Notes: generated by a model from the sequence alone, not told the origin. A stretch of 64,000 nt of DNA from Hymenopus coronatus (GCA_030762935.1 CM060890.1:64606765-64670764), one strand, 5' to 3'; shown: positions 1-12,329, numbered from the stretch's first letter. Made by a program: numbers and translations.

Positions 1-748
1 TTAAATAACTTGAAAATACCTAATTTGACTTTGTTAATTCTCGTATGTTGATAATGTAAGATTATATGTAACAACAGCATTAAACGCTATCATTCTGTAG
101 ATATGGACCTAGGATGTCCTGAATTCACAGATCTAAGATTCTAAAACCAGTTTTCTTTGTTTGACATTTTCAAAATACAGGTACGTTCAATGCGAAAGCC
201 TTTTCAACCATGTATACAAATATGTTATTCATTGAATTCAAATTGGAATACAAGAGCAGATTCAGAATTTTGAAAGGGAGACGCTCCAAGCGATTGGGCA
301 TTTCTCCCAGAATTGAATATTACAATAGTTCAGGACTACGTATGTCTTAGTGCATCCGAGAGTTGAATTAAAAACCTCCACCAGCTATTATATAGGGAAA
401 TATTCTAATGATGTTTATGTAAGTACCTACGTAGATTTGCAGAAATGTGAACTTGTATTTACACGACCTTGTCTATAAATTATGTATTAAACTTTTCCTG
501 TTTAACATGACAACTAACGTAAGAAATTACTTAACATCTTAATAAATGTCTAGCTCTGAACAGTGAGGAAATAAAACATGAAAAGTAAGTGACGGCTGAA
601 GTTAAGAAGCAACTTCCTTTAAGTATAAACTAAATAGCTTAAAGGTTACTAATTTTTCTCCAAAGTACATATTTACTCTCTTCTTGAATAGTTTTAGAGT
701 GAAGGCAATAAATTAAAAATAAGACATTTACAAAACAGTTTCTTTTAA

Positions 749-1538
749 GATATACTCACTGGAAATACATGTTTTGAGATCCCTGGATAATTTTTTCTTA
801 GAAAAAAACGTCTATGTGTATTCTGTCGGAGGACAGCATATCTCAAAAACGAAAAGTCGGTTAAATACCAAACTTGGTATTTATTTAATATTTGCCAAGG
901 ATGCGACACGAAGATTTTTCAAGGAAATCCAACTCCCACCCCAGCTACGGTTTACATGCAACATTTTACGAAAATGTCGACTTTCTTATAAATAACGCTA
1001 ACGATTTTGATTAAATGCCATACATTCAAGATATTTTCATGACAAATGAAATGTATATTTTGAATTTTCTGGGATAGGCTCTGGAAAAGCTTTTCATTCT
1101 GAATGACTTTTGTATAACTTTTGAATACTGGAAAACCGTAAAAGATTGATAAAAACTTACTACACAAAAACTGTAGATCTCGTTATAACACGTTTATGTC
1201 ATATTTTTTTCGTAGCGTTGATCGTTTTTTGAGATATTCTGTGTTATCGGTTTCAATTTTAAGGTAGTTTAACTTTTCTCAAACGGGAAGTATGCTTCTT
1301 TTTATCTCTTTTGTTTACTCTTACCAAGCAAAGAGAACACCAGTTTTTTCTCCGGCGTTTAAAATATTTCACTATCGCTTTAGCCTGAGCATTTACCTTA
1401 TTTTTCTTCTACTTCAAAGAAGCAAGCAATAAAGTCATTCTGCTAATGTTTTTCATGGTGTAAATAAAAGTTTGGTAAGAAAAGCTTCTTTCGGAACAGC
1501 TAGAGAAAATCATGTGAATGGAGCACATCAGATTTTAT
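749..1538 (+). mobile_element. R1 copy, near full length
   Basis: It begins just inside the 5' block (CTGGAAATACATGTTTTGAG), runs through the segment corresponding to 'AGCATATCTCAAAAACGAAAAG' and the core, and ends with the 3' hairpin and CACATCAGATTTT. The terminal palindrome is missing and the (GT) tract has decayed to a few units. No reading frame is shared with other copies, so I treat the short ORFs here as chance. Confidence 0.8.
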
Positions 1539-2591
1539 ATTTGGAGAAGGATATGTACATTTGGCAGGACTATTGTTGGTTGCCAAAGTGTACGAAAACA
1601 ATCTTTCTAACCAAAATAACACTGTGCCGAGAGAATCTAGCACTTAGCGAGAATTACAGGGTGTGCACTATGTAATCTCTGCAGGCGTTACAGTTGATAT
1701 ACCGAGTTCAAGAAAGTATGTTATAATCTGAGGTGACGCCTATGGCAACATCATAAGTTGCATTTTTGTTTAAGGGAACTCGAAATGTAGCCCAAGAAAC
1801 GGTCACGGATCAGTTCTGAAGACACTGAACAAGATTCTACTTGGCACCTGGATGGTGCTTCAGCGTAAAAGGTCAAAACCAAGACGTAACATGACAGGAG
1901 TAACAACTTTTCTCACTTCACCAAGGCTGAAAGTTGGCCCTCTCGCAGCCCTGACCTTACAACTTTAGATTACAAATCATGGTCAGTTTAGAGGGCATGG
2001 TGTGCTCTAATATTGGGTGCAAAGAAAGGCAATGGATAACTTCCAGTTTCCGTGTTGATGCATGCTAATGGCCTTGCTGTATGCCAATGTGCAGTTCCAT
2101 TTATATGTCCTTAATTATGTTCCCCTATATAATAACAGAAAAATGTTAGCATGCATTAAACTATTGAATTGCACAACGTTCTCCTGAAGTGCTGCACCGG
2201 GTCCCAAATTTGATTTCATAATTTCAGACATTTTTATACTTTTAATACTTTCTCTAGCACGTGTGTGCACCCTGGAGAGGTCGGAAGAGTCATGTCTGGA
2301 ACGCCAAATTTGTTTAAGTCTTACACGTTACAGCGCATTATGTACACAGATGTGTAGCGGTAGCAACAAGCTGTCCAAATCTTAATATTACTAACCCATA
2401 TAATCAATATAATCTTAATCAATTACATATCTTACGTTTCTTCAACAAAAATCTATGAATATTAACTAATAATGCTGGCACAAAAATTATACAGTTTTGT
2501 ATTGCATGACATTACTAAAACTGCCGCTTCAGGGAGTTCACTGTAGCGCCATGGTAAAACGTAGGCTAGTCCTCTGATGAGGGTCGCAGGT

Positions 2592-2893
2592 TCATTATTA
2601 TTGGTTTCAGTTTAACAGTATTTCAACTTTTCTCACACGGGAATTTTTCAACTCCTGATCATACAAAGAAAAGCATTTCGGTAACATAGCAATAGTTTTT
2701 AAAAATTCTGACAATCGCTTTAGCTTAGTAAATTCCCCTATTTTCCCTCTGCTTATAAGGAAGTAATTAATACGATCAGTTTTATTTTCTGTTTATCTTG
2801 ATTACCACGAAGTAGAGAGAAAGATTATTTTGTAAGAACATTTTGTTGCAAAATAGTAGACAAAGCCATGTGAATGAGCCACATCAGATTTTT
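2592..2893 (+). mobile_element. R1 copy, 3' third only
   Basis: It starts at TTATTGGTTTCAG and ends at CACATCAGATTTTT, so only the 3' end of the family is present. The bases just upstream (about 2525-2592, with GTAGCGCCATGG and GGTCGCAGGTTC) look like the A and B boxes of a truncated tRNA-like SINE abutting it. Confidence 0.65.
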
Positions 2894-3030
2894 AAAGCCA
2901 AATTTAATTGTTCTTTTTGCTGATACAATATTTATTGCAGTTTTAATACTTGCACCGATATTTTACCGAAAATACATGTTAAGAGGAATCTTGAATAATA
3001 AAAAAGAAAAGAAGACTGTCTCTCCCCTGC

Positions 3031-3033
<3 letters not shown>

Positions 3034-3084
<51 letters not shown>
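3034..3084 (+). repeat. (GT)n microsatellite inside R1
   Basis: An uninterrupted GT run of about 25 units at the position where nearly every R1 copy carries a GT/CA tract. Confidence 0.95.
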
Positions 3085-3085
<1 letters not shown>

Positions 3086-3250
3086 CGAAATCCAATATCG
3101 TATAAGAATGATACGAAATGGAATGTGAGAGGATTAGGCAACAAAGAAGAACAACTTAATAATAAATTAAGAGAGAGAAATGTTGATATAGCAGTGATAG
3201 GCACAACTAAGAAGAGGAAAGCAATTGAAAGATGTTGTAATGATTTATAG
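3086..3250 (+). pseudogene. LINE endonuclease domain fragment
   Basis: About 50 codons are open in one frame, containing WNVRGL followed by NKLRERNVDIAVIGTTKKRK. This matches the start of the apurinic endonuclease domain of non-LTR retrotransposons, where a W-N-V-R-x-L strand is followed by an I-D-I-x-x-x-x-E-T-K-K segment. The expected catalytic Glu of the ETK motif is Thr here. No reverse transcriptase follows within the scrap. It lies inside an R1 copy directly after the (GT) tract. Confidence 0.6.
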
Positions 3251-3445
3251 TGGGGTTCCCCAAAATAAATCCCCCCCCCCCACTATTCTTTACGTGGAAT
3301 ATTTTCCGAAAATTTTGAATTTTACAAAAACGGCTCTTAATGATTTTTATTAAAGTAGGTACTGTATATTTTCATTCAAAACGAAACGCATATCTTGAAT
3401 TTTCGGGGAATTTTCTGAAGACCTTCATTCCGGATAACTCCCAAG

Positions 3446-3612
3446 TGATCGCATATGGATCTGTGGTGGACATAGCGACGCAAAGGCGGGTTTTCTCCAG
3501 GTTCTCCGGTTTTTCCCGTTATCGCATTCCACCCATGCTCCATCTTCGTTCCATGCACCCTCAGGTCATCGCCCGAAGTGCCATAGTAGTAAAAGCGGGC
3601 GTTAAACACATA
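3446..3612 (+). mobile_element. SINE body fragment (family 5)
   Basis: It contains GGATCTGTGGTGGACATAGC, then CGGGTTTTCTCCAGG and CGCATTCCACCCATGCTCCA. The same order of motifs follows the tRNA-like head of the SINE at 55646. The tRNA-like head is absent here. It interrupts an R1 copy: GGATAACT occurs on both sides of the insertion. Confidence 0.5.
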
Positions 3613-3943
3613 CAAAACCGGATAACTTGTAAACCGTAGGAGATAAACGAATACAAATTTTTTTTTTTTTCGTATTTCTTTTGTATTACTCCTGGCCATG
3701 CAAAGGAAGAAACCATTTCCATTGTTTCTTATAGTGACAGGTTTTAAAAGATTTGACTATCGCTTTAGCGTCGTATATTTCCTTATTTCCTTTCTGCTTA
3801 CAAGGAAGCAAGTAATAAAACAATTTTGGGTAATATTTATCTTGAATAGCATGATGTAGAATATGCATAAAAGAATGTTTTTTTGTAAGAATAGTTCGTT
3901 TAAAGAAAAGGTAAAGGAAATTATATGAATGGAACATCAGGTT

Positions 3944-4419
3944 TCTTATGTACTGCTTACATCGTAAGAGATTCTGCTTGTATTTTTTGTCTTTTTTTTC
4001 ACTCTAAATTCCGCCAAGGAATTGTTAAATTTTCATCAAAATTTTCATTCACACTGAATGGTATTTTTCTCAGCTCTGTTGGGAAGCCACATACGTTGGC
4101 CATCTTACCTATAAAGAGCAGTGTATTGTTATTTTTGGGTGGAGTCGGATGTGGTGGGATGCACAACAAAGAACGGATTAGGATCGTTAAAGAAAGCAGG
4201 GTTGATCTAAACGGTTTTCAAAGGACAGTGGCATGGCGGTTTCAATTTTGCAAATTCGTCAGAAATATGTTGAAACTTTTCGTTTGCATAGTTTGCCACC
4301 CGTTGAGGGGCAGGGGGGGCAGTGAATCAAAACAATTGTTGAATTGCATTTGTATGAAAGCTCTATGTCTTTCAGCAAATTTGACTTCGTGTCACTTTTT
4401 TTTTTTTTTTTCTGTATTC
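3944..4419. other. unassigned stretch
   Basis: No recognised gene or repeat. It contains a 167-codon open frame starting at 3925, but composition is low-complexity (T-rich) and no domain is recognisable. Confidence 0.4.
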
Positions 4420-4700
4420 CAGATTTAGAGCATCTGCCAATTCGACTTCAAAAAATTTCCTCCATCTTTTTCTCGGCGTCCTATATCTCTTCTTCTTGCG
4501 GGCTTGTACTTGTTTACAACGGCTGGAATTCTATTTTCATCCAACCATCTGAGGTGTTATTTCTATTTGCCCCTGTATTTTTCGACTTCTCATATAAATA
4601 ATAGATTCTCAAATCTTCCCGGGTGTCATTTTTTTATGTTGTCCCTCCTTGAAGATCTTTTGACCGTTCTTAAAAATATCATTTCTGCTTAGTATAGGTA
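4420..4700 (-). pseudogene. 3' end of a LINE ORF2 (remnant)
   Basis: On the minus strand the bases around 4550-4425 read LRWLDENRIPAVVNKYKP, then ARRRDIG and, after a one-base frameshift, PRKRWRKFFEVELAD. This is the typical C-terminal tail of insect non-LTR reverse transcriptase proteins: a basic stretch, G-R-P-R-K-R-W, then an acidic end. The reverse transcriptase domain is not present upstream in readable form, so only the 3' tail survives. At least one frameshift breaks it. Confidence 0.55.
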
Positions 4701-5000
4701 TGTTATTTTACCTCTATGTTTTTTTTTTTTCTCTCTTTCAAACCAAGATATACTGCCAAAGAGCAGCAGTCACTGCTATTGCTTCTTACAGTTTTAGTTT
4801 TATGTCATTATGTTTTAAAATTTTGTTTACAGACTGACTAACGATAAAATATCTTGAAATTTTAGGGTCCACCTCATTGAATGAGATGTCTATTTCACAT
4901 TAAGAAGTCCTGAGTTCTAAACTAGAGTTGTAACCCATTAGCTATTTATCATTTCTCTCCAAGTTTTTCCTTATCGTTAGAAAACAAAATGTAAATGTAG
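4701..5000. other. unassigned AT-rich stretch
   Basis: Nothing recognisable apart from short T runs. Confidence 0.4.
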
Positions 5001-5249
5001 TTTTATTTATGGGTACTCTTTAACTGCTATGGTTCTCAGCGTCCCATTCTATACTGGGCGTGAAATACCGCTTGATTTTGCTCAGAGGCCTCTCTATCAG
5101 GCTTGAGGTTCTTTTACGTGCCGCAAATCTACGACCGGGACCAACGGCTTTACTTCCCTTCCGAAAAAAGCCATCGTCCTCCGCCGGTTTGAACCCGCGA
5201 CCTTGGGTATATGAAGTTAGCATGGTAACCATTACACCACGGAGGGCGA
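5001..5249 (-). mobile_element. tRNA-derived SINE, family 1
   Basis: Read on the minus strand, it opens with a tRNA-like head CCTCCGTGGTGTAATGGTTA (A box) and GGTCGCGGGTTCAAACC (B box). The 5' and 3' halves of the acceptor-like stem, CCTCCG and CGGAGG, can pair. The body holds CGGCACGTAAAAGAACCTC and GAGAGGCCTCTGAGC, and the tail is GTACCCATAAATAA. The segment ATTCGGGCGTAAAAATCC present in other copies is deleted. It is non-coding and relies on LINE machinery in trans. Confidence 0.85.
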
Positions 5250-5818
5250 CAAATATTGCAATCTTAAGCGTAATGAGTCCGGGCTCATTGGCGCACATTT
5301 CATCAATTTCTTTCCAGTATCACCGGACTATCAAGTCATTTTTACTCAGTAAAAGTTATCTCATTTCTCTTTACGTGGCCGAAAACCTGAAAAGCATTGC
5401 AAATTGTAACTTATGTAATTTATAATATTACTTTATGTAGGTGACATATGCCAGGTTTATATATTAATATCATGCAATAAATAAGGTGTGTTTAATAAAT
5501 TTAAAATTACATACTGTATGAAAGGCATTGTTAGAAAATAACGATTCAAGTCTATAAAATGTATCTAAACATGCATGCGTGACTCTGTAAGCGGTAAGTT
5601 CGGTGGGTCCACAACCAAAGTATGCATATTTTAATAAATACTTTTTATCCACTCTTCACTTATCTTAGGTCGCTAAAGCCACCCAAGCTCCTCCGTCTCT
5701 TTGAGTACGACTTAATTCCAACTCATATTCAACAGCATCCATAATAACTCAATCCCATAAATGCAAGCAGGTGAGAGACTTTTCTATAAAATTGCATACT
5801 ATAAAATTAATTTTGACT
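5250..5818. other. unassigned stretch
   Basis: No recognised gene or repeat. Confidence 0.4.
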
Positions 5819-5965
5819 CCCTCTGCAGTCGAGTGGTCAGGTTCTGGTTTCTTACCCAGAGGTTCCGGTTTCAATTCCCGGCTGGAGCGGTGAAATTTTA
5901 ACTAGAATCACTCCCTATCTTCCATAGAGACTGGAAGTATGCATGAGAGTATGAATGTGTGAGTG
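5819..5965 (+). mobile_element. tRNA-derived SINE, family 3
   Basis: The head has CAGTCGAGTGGTCAGG as an A-box-like block and GGTTCCGGTTTCAATTCCC as a B-box-like block. The body ends GAGACTGGAAGTATGCATGA followed by GAATGTGTGAG. The same tail occurs on the opposite strand at 17505-17642, which defines the family within this window. Confidence 0.65.
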
Positions 5966-6094
5966 TTGGTGCAGTATTGTAAAAACCAACGTTGGTAAAA
6001 TTCTTACAGTTCAGCGAGGAAGCACCGGCAATTGTTTCTTAAGCAAAGCCCCGCCCGATATGAACATAGAAGTTAAAGGGGGCAATATACACGA

Positions 6095-6890
6095 AAAAAA
6101 ATCTGTTACACTCACGTTACTTTCTTTAGCTGTTCTACAAAAAAAAACTTCTTACAAAAAGATTATTCTTTTTTTTTACAACACGCTAATCGAGATAAGC
6201 ATTAGACTATGTTCTTATTACCTACTTTGTTCCTTAAAGTAGAAGGGAAAAAAGGGAAATTCGCTTTCTTTGCTTGGCCAGGAGTAAAACAAAAGAAACA
6301 CGGGCGACTCCCTATCTGAGAAAAGTATAAGGATTTTAAAACTAAAACCAATAATAACCAATGTCTCTGATACAGTTACTCCACAACCTACATGAATTGT
6401 ATGTTTTGATGAGATCTACATTGTTTGTGTAGTAAGTTGTTGTCAATCTCTAACGATTCTCCAGTTATGCAAAAGTCATTCAGAATGAAGCGGACTTCAG
6501 AGGTTCTTCCCATGAAATTCGAAAGATACTTAGTTTTCATGTAAATATCTTTAATGTATAGTATTATAATAAAAATCGTTAGTCATTTTGAGAAAGTCAA
6601 ATATTAAGAAAATGTTTCCATTTGATGTGGACGGATTTTCTTGAAAATCCTCGTGTCGCACCCTTGGGAGATACTGAACTTAAACACAAAGTTTGGTATT
6701 ATTGGACTTTTCGTTTTTGAGTTATGCTGTCCACAGACACACACACACTGACCTTTTCTTAAAATGCTTTTTTTTTTTTTTTAAATAGATTCAATGAGTT
6801 TCTAAACATGTATTTCCGGTGAAACTGCTGGGTGGAACACAATACCTCCTCTATATATTATGTACGATGTACATATGCACCAGAGAAAGT
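6095..6890 (-). mobile_element. R1 copy, nearly complete
   Basis: Read on the + strand it starts AAATCTGTTACACTCACG, includes GCTAATCGAGATAAGC, and ends CACCAGAGAAAGT. The CA tract is reduced to ACACACACAC near 6737. The core shows several small deletions. Confidence 0.75.
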
Positions 6891-9800
6891 TTATGTATAC
6901 TTTTAATATTAAATATCAAAGTATCATGTATGTGCCATATCTGCAGACTGATAAAAATCAGGGGTATAATGAGGGAGGGTCAAGTCCGCACCCCTCTATT
7001 AAACGTGACTACTGTACAACATGTGAAATGACAAACTCGGGGTGTTCTATAACAAGTTGGTCCACCGCGTCAGGCTGGCCATGCTCGGTCGCGCCGTGCC
7101 ATCCAGTCAGACACGCAACACAGGCATTGCACGCATACGGCTCATACATCACCGTTCGGACTAATCACCTGTCAGCCCGGCATTGGAAACACAGCGGGTA
7201 GCCTGCCCACTTGGTGCAGCCGCCTTCCTTGCTTATAGTTCACTTCATAACAGCTTTCCGAGAGGTCAACAGCCTGCCTTCCGCCTTCACACAGTCGATA
7301 TGCCGAGGTAATTCACATACTAATAATGGAAATTCTGGAAGCAGATGGTTTGCCTCGCCGTATGTGCCACATGTTCATCTCAACAATTACTAACATACCT
7401 GGAAAAAAGTGGTGCATGTTAATGAGTTGGGCCAGGTAATTATTAAGCAGGTGATCGCTTTCAAACACGAGAGTATTGGTTAACTGAGGTTAGGGATCTT
7501 AATATTTACAGGACCTTGGCTTGAAGGAGCCCTGCCCTAGACTTCCCACCACAGTTTAACACTAGTGAATCATGCACAAGGAATTCCCTTGAAAGCCTCC
7601 ATTGAGATCTAAGGAAATAATGAGTTTAGGCAATCACGCTCTTGAACTTCGTGCAGTATGCCGAAGCCCGCCATGGGCATGGGTGTTATATGTTTGTGCA
7701 ATGTGTCTATGTTTGTAAAGGAACAGTAAAAACAGTAAATCCAGTAATCAGTAAAACCTACGGGGGGAAATGTAAATGGGGATACAGCGCCGGAGTCCTG
7801 ATCAGACTCCGGTACTGTTTAAAAAAAAAAGACATATTGGTTGGTGAACAGTGTGCTTGCGCATTGCAACAGTAGCACTGGTCTTGTTGTGAATGAAGTT
7901 CCAAAAATATAACTGCCGATTTTTAACTGCATACAATTGTCGAATATCCATCAAAATTCCCGCACTGCGATCGGTCAACCAGCATGCTATCATCATTGGG
8001 ACACTCGAAAATTAGTGATTTTTCTGCATTTGATATTGCCGATAATTTAAGAAATACAGGATAACAATTCGTGTGTAATTGTTTGAATTGAAGATTCTGT
8101 TGTAGCACAACAAAAGCATACTTAGGAAATACAAGCAAAAAGGATTGATGAAATTGAGATTACTAACAAAAATCATGAAGGGTGGGTTTATGGCCTTAAA
8201 TGAAACATTCTTCAAATAACTGCCGATACCAAGTTTCGTTCAAGGAATTAATTCCGCGGTTTAAGCTTATAATAGTGAATATATTTATAAACACAGCAGT
8301 TTATATTGCAATGGTGAGATCAGAGTGCGTTTCCATAAACTGTGCTATTTAGCGGGTAGAATAGTTATGGCCGGATTGAACAATCGAAGTTAAAAACACA
8401 CTTTTGGTAACATAGTGTTAAAAACTTTTGCGCTTCATCAAGTCTTTATGACCAACTGTTAGCTAATAATCAGCGTCAAACAACTGTGAACAGAGCGTTC
8501 GACAAAGTAGTGATAGAACTATAGGGCTTCTGAGCGCACTTCAATGCGATTTTGCCTACATATCGCAGGGTTCTATGTTTTAGTAGTGGATAACTAGTTA
8601 TTTTCATAGACAATATTACCATATGATTTTCCTGACATGCAGAATCGCTATGTCAACTGAGAAATCTAGATGCATAGGAAATAATGTTTCACGATTTGAA
8701 AATACCTTAATAATAGAACTATATCCTAAGTATAAAGGAATTATTGGGATCAAAACAGTCGATGGACTTAAATTAAAGGAGAAGTTACAGCCTGGGAGAA
8801 TCCGTGAGGAATTTAATTGGACTTTACGGATTTCTCCCAGGATCAAAAAACAAATGCTGTAATTTTATGCTAACGTAATATGCAACACCAAAGAAGCCAG
8901 GCTTGAAGAGAGGTCAGAAGAATTAAAATTGAGTGGTGGACAATACATTAAAACAAAAATGCAGAAAGTGTATTGTTATTGATTTAAAGATCCACAAAAT
9001 ATGTTTGGTTCTTAAACACATTGTTTCGGAAACCTTCCAGATAAACCCACAAGCGTTGGTTTGAAAATGGCAACACTAATCACCTACCAACACTAATCCA
9101 GAATCCTTTTCAACACCATTTGGACATCTTGTTTTAAGAATGCCTCCTCCTGCAAGTTCTCAAACCCACGGCTCATTTACGGCTCCTTGCCTTGCAGGAA
9201 TGACATTCATAAATTTCAAATACAGGAAATCCACGCCAACAGCTTGTTTGTGAGACATTTTGCAAATTTTAACATTTATTAAACGCTTTAACACAAAGAT
9301 AAATCGAAGTTAACTTAACAGAAAGTTTAACACAATACATGTAACATTGTTCGAAGAAACGAAATTGTTTGATTTCAATATTACACCATTTTAACATAGT
9401 GTTAATATTTAATATGTGATCAGTTATTAGGATTTCTAAACAGTAAAAGCCATAAAATACAGAGTCGATACTTTAGCGACTCGAACGTATATTTATTCGG
9501 GGCAGTTTGCTTTCACATCCGAACTTTATTTATAAAGTTTGAATAATCATGAGTTTCTCTATCCAACAAACAAATATGAAACGTTTCTGGCAACTAAAAT
9601 ACCGATTAATATGGAAGTCGTCTTTTCTTTACGTTATTTGCAGTAACGAAACACCTCTGAAGAGCATTTAATGCAAGTTGAAATACCTACTATGCGGGCC
9701 AGGCCAAGAAAAATCTAAAAAACAAACACTAAGCGTCCTTTATGAGTCCAACCACTAGACAACCATCACCCACTTAACGCAGTAAAGAAACAAACGAAAT

Positions 9801-9935
9801 GGTTAGCATGATAAAAAGCATAGGAAAGCATGAGTAAATATTCCCGGTTTATTGAAAATAACATTCTATACCTATGCTTTTGTGAAACCTTTAATTGCAG
9901 ATATATATTTAACTTAATAACATTTCTTTTATTAT
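6891..9935. other. 3-kb unassigned stretch
   Basis: No recognised gene or mobile element. Notable within it are a GC-richer patch at about 7020-7300 and a strong hairpin at 8791-8841. Open frames are short (at most 113 codons) and match nothing I recognise. Confidence 0.4.
8791..8841. repeat. inverted repeat (hairpin)
   Basis: CCTGGGAGAATCCGT at 8791-8805 is mirrored by ACGGATTTCTCCCAGG at 8826-8841. The stem is about 15 bp with a single bulged base and a loop of about 20 bases. Confidence 0.75.
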
Positions 9936-10255
9936 AACCGAATAGTGCAGTGGTAGCGCATCTACCTCTGCCGCGGGGGACCCAGGTTCGATTCCAAATT
10001 TCAGCGTATGGATGTCTCCCTAGCTGGGAGGACTGGGTATGTGTGTCCTTTCATCATCACCATCCCGAAGAAAGGAAATGGCAACACAAATTATTTATAT
10101 AGTCTAAATAAAACACTACATTTTCATTGTTCAAATAAAACTATATTTTATATTGTATCACTCTTACTAAACGCAGAGACCGGTTGTGGCTCTCCTACAC
10201 GACCCCGGCCATTGACCGACCTTAGGGATGAATACTCGACATCATAACCGAAGAA
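9936..10255 (+). mobile_element. tRNA-derived SINE, family 4
   Basis: The head carries AATAGTGCAGTGGTAGCGCA (A box) and CCCAGGTTCGATTCC (B box). The body has CTGGGTATGTGTGTCC, then TCATCATCACCATCCC, and ends near CCGAAGAAGCGTATCGC. A functional tRNA is unlikely because the acceptor halves do not pair and the head runs straight into SINE body sequence. Confidence 0.65.
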
Positions 10256-10993
10256 GCGTATCGCTTGATGGGAGGATCGAAATTAAAATTGAAAACTGTG
10301 AGCTTTTAAACTATAGATTTGAAAGTTTGCTATACTTTCTATTCAGGGTATAAGATTGTGCCTTACAATTTTCAAAGTAATTGAACATTTACAAATTATT
10401 TTGTTTAGTTACTCAATAAAATGCTGCTGCTACTACTATGAAAAATTAATATTTTGCACTGAGTTTTAATACCACATTAAGTATTGTCCTGCATAAAAGT
10501 TAATGCAAATCGATTTGCATCGAGACACATATTTTCTGAATATAAAGTTATACACAAAAACATCCTCATGAGAAGGCACCTTAGTTTTTAATATATTTTG
10601 AGGTTAGGTCTATCGTAGTCTTGCAAAGTTATAAAACGTTGTTCTTGCACTTCACTGAAAATCTGCGAGAGGAAATATGTCAAAATTATGAAAATGAAAA
10701 AATTAAATAAACATAGTGATAATGTATTCATGTAATAATACAATGTCATAATAATCAGACATACATGTGTTTATATTTATAAGTCTTTTCATAACAATAA
10801 CACCATTTCCCTCCAGTCCTCTCTTTAAGATGTGAATATTTTGAATAAAATGCCCCAAAAAGCACTATAACCGTACAAAATCATCTGCTGAATCTGTTTA
10901 TCTCACAGTTTAAATATGTAGTGTTAAACTATTTGCTTTCTTCACGATTCTATCTAAATGTTGTCTTGTATACGTCTTCCATTCGTCGTGTTC
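10256..10993. other. unassigned AT-rich stretch
   Basis: No recognised gene or repeat. Confidence 0.4.
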
Positions 10994-11007
10994 CATTATC
11001 AGATTTA

Positions 11008-11281
11008 GTTGCCCTCCGTGGTGTAATGGTTTCCCAAGGTCACGGGTTCAAACCCGGCGGAGGAGAATGGATTTATTCGGGCGTAAAAATCCTTAGCATG
11101 GCTTTCTTCGGAAGGGAAGTAAAACCGTTGGTCCCGTGTCGTAGATTTACGGCACGTAAAAGAACCTCAAGCCTGATAGAGAGGCCTCTGAGCAAAATTA
11201 AGCGGTCTTTCACGCCCAATATAGAATGTGACGCTGAGAATCACAGCAGTTAAAGAGCGTCCATAAATAACACGCCATTTA
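11008..11281 (+). mobile_element. SINE family 1 with target-site duplication
   Basis: The head reads CCTCCGTGGTGTAATGG directly joined to CCCAAGGTCACGGGTTC, so about 20 bases between the A and B boxes (the anticodon-arm region of other copies) are missing. The body is complete: GGGCGTAAAAATCC, GGCACGTAAAAGAACCTC, and the tail CCATAAATAACACG. It is flanked by CATTATCAGATTTA at 10994-11007 and again at 11282-11295. That 14-bp target-site duplication fixes both ends and shows retrotransposition. Confidence 0.9.
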
Positions 11282-11295
11282 CATTATCAGATTTA

Positions 11296-12329
11296 TTTTT
11301 GGTTACCTTATATCATATTCTGACATCTATTTTTAACATGGCACTTATTACTCGTAATTTCGATTTATGGAACTACATCCTAATTAAACACTCTGTCTAA
11401 ATGAAGACGTTGCAATATCTGCAAATATCCTCATTTTTCCCAATTTCACATTCCTCTTGGTCTGTTGATGAAATGTTTATCTGTACTATCGTCTGGTAAC
11501 TTTTACCCACTTAAACGCCTCGCACATCCATTACTTCCTGTCTGAGTACTTCTTGGCAAGAAGTTTTTCAGTATTCCTGCCTATTTCCATTCCTCGTATT
11601 CGTTTCAACCCTGTTGTTCCTTCGCCCACTCTAATTCACTTTAGATAGTTATTATGTCGGTTCATTTAAATGACTCCATTTTTCTTCATATTCGCATTTC
11701 AAATCTTACCTCTTTATTCACTTCGTATCAAAATAAAGTCTGTTTTCCTTACCTTATCGCACCTGTCAACAGCATGAAGTGTTTATAATCATATTTTATT
11801 GCCTGCTAGACTTATAACTACGTACCGCCATAGAAACTAATTCTCTAATTAAAACACAAATTTATTCTCTGCATTCAGAGTATTTTAGTCAAATTAATTT
11901 GCTTTCAAACAATGACATATCTGTAAATTATTACATTATACGAGAGAATTTACTTTTCTTGTTTATACTGGATTGTTTATAACAGCAGAGCATGCGACTT
12001 CATTACCGTATCTTCACTAACCAAGCTTCAGTTTATTAATGGTCGTCGTTATTCACAGACGGTGAAAAATGAGTATTTTTATTATGTAAAGCAAGTCGTG
12101 CACAATGGCAAGAAGATGAAAGAAGGAAAGACAGCAAAATAAACAAACAAAAAACCGTATTTTGCAAGTGTGATAATTGACTGAGTGAGTGACTGATGAG
12201 TTTGAAAACTCCAAGAAATAACATCACATCCAAACTGCTAAAGGTTACGGGGTTTACTTAGTACAGCATTATCGCAGATTAATATTGTCCCATTGTCAAA
12301 GACCAACGACATTAACTGGAAATGAATAC
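11296..12329. other. unassigned stretch
   Basis: No recognised gene or repeat. Short open frames on both strands have no recognisable domain. Confidence 0.4.

Larger units (their letters stand above)
2955..3943 (+). mobile_element. R1 copy interrupted by a LINE scrap and a SINE body
   Basis: The 5' block is at 2955-3000, the (GT) tract at 3034-3084, and the core resumes at 3270 after a run of C. The normal sequence between the (GT) tract and the core is replaced by LINE-derived sequence. A SINE-like body splits the core at 3446-3612. The 3' end (ATATGAATGGAACATCAG) is present but diverged. Confidence 0.7.

Noticed and set aside
9936..10008. Possible functional tRNA gene
   Set aside because: A and B boxes are present but the acceptor halves do not pair, and the sequence runs into a SINE body.
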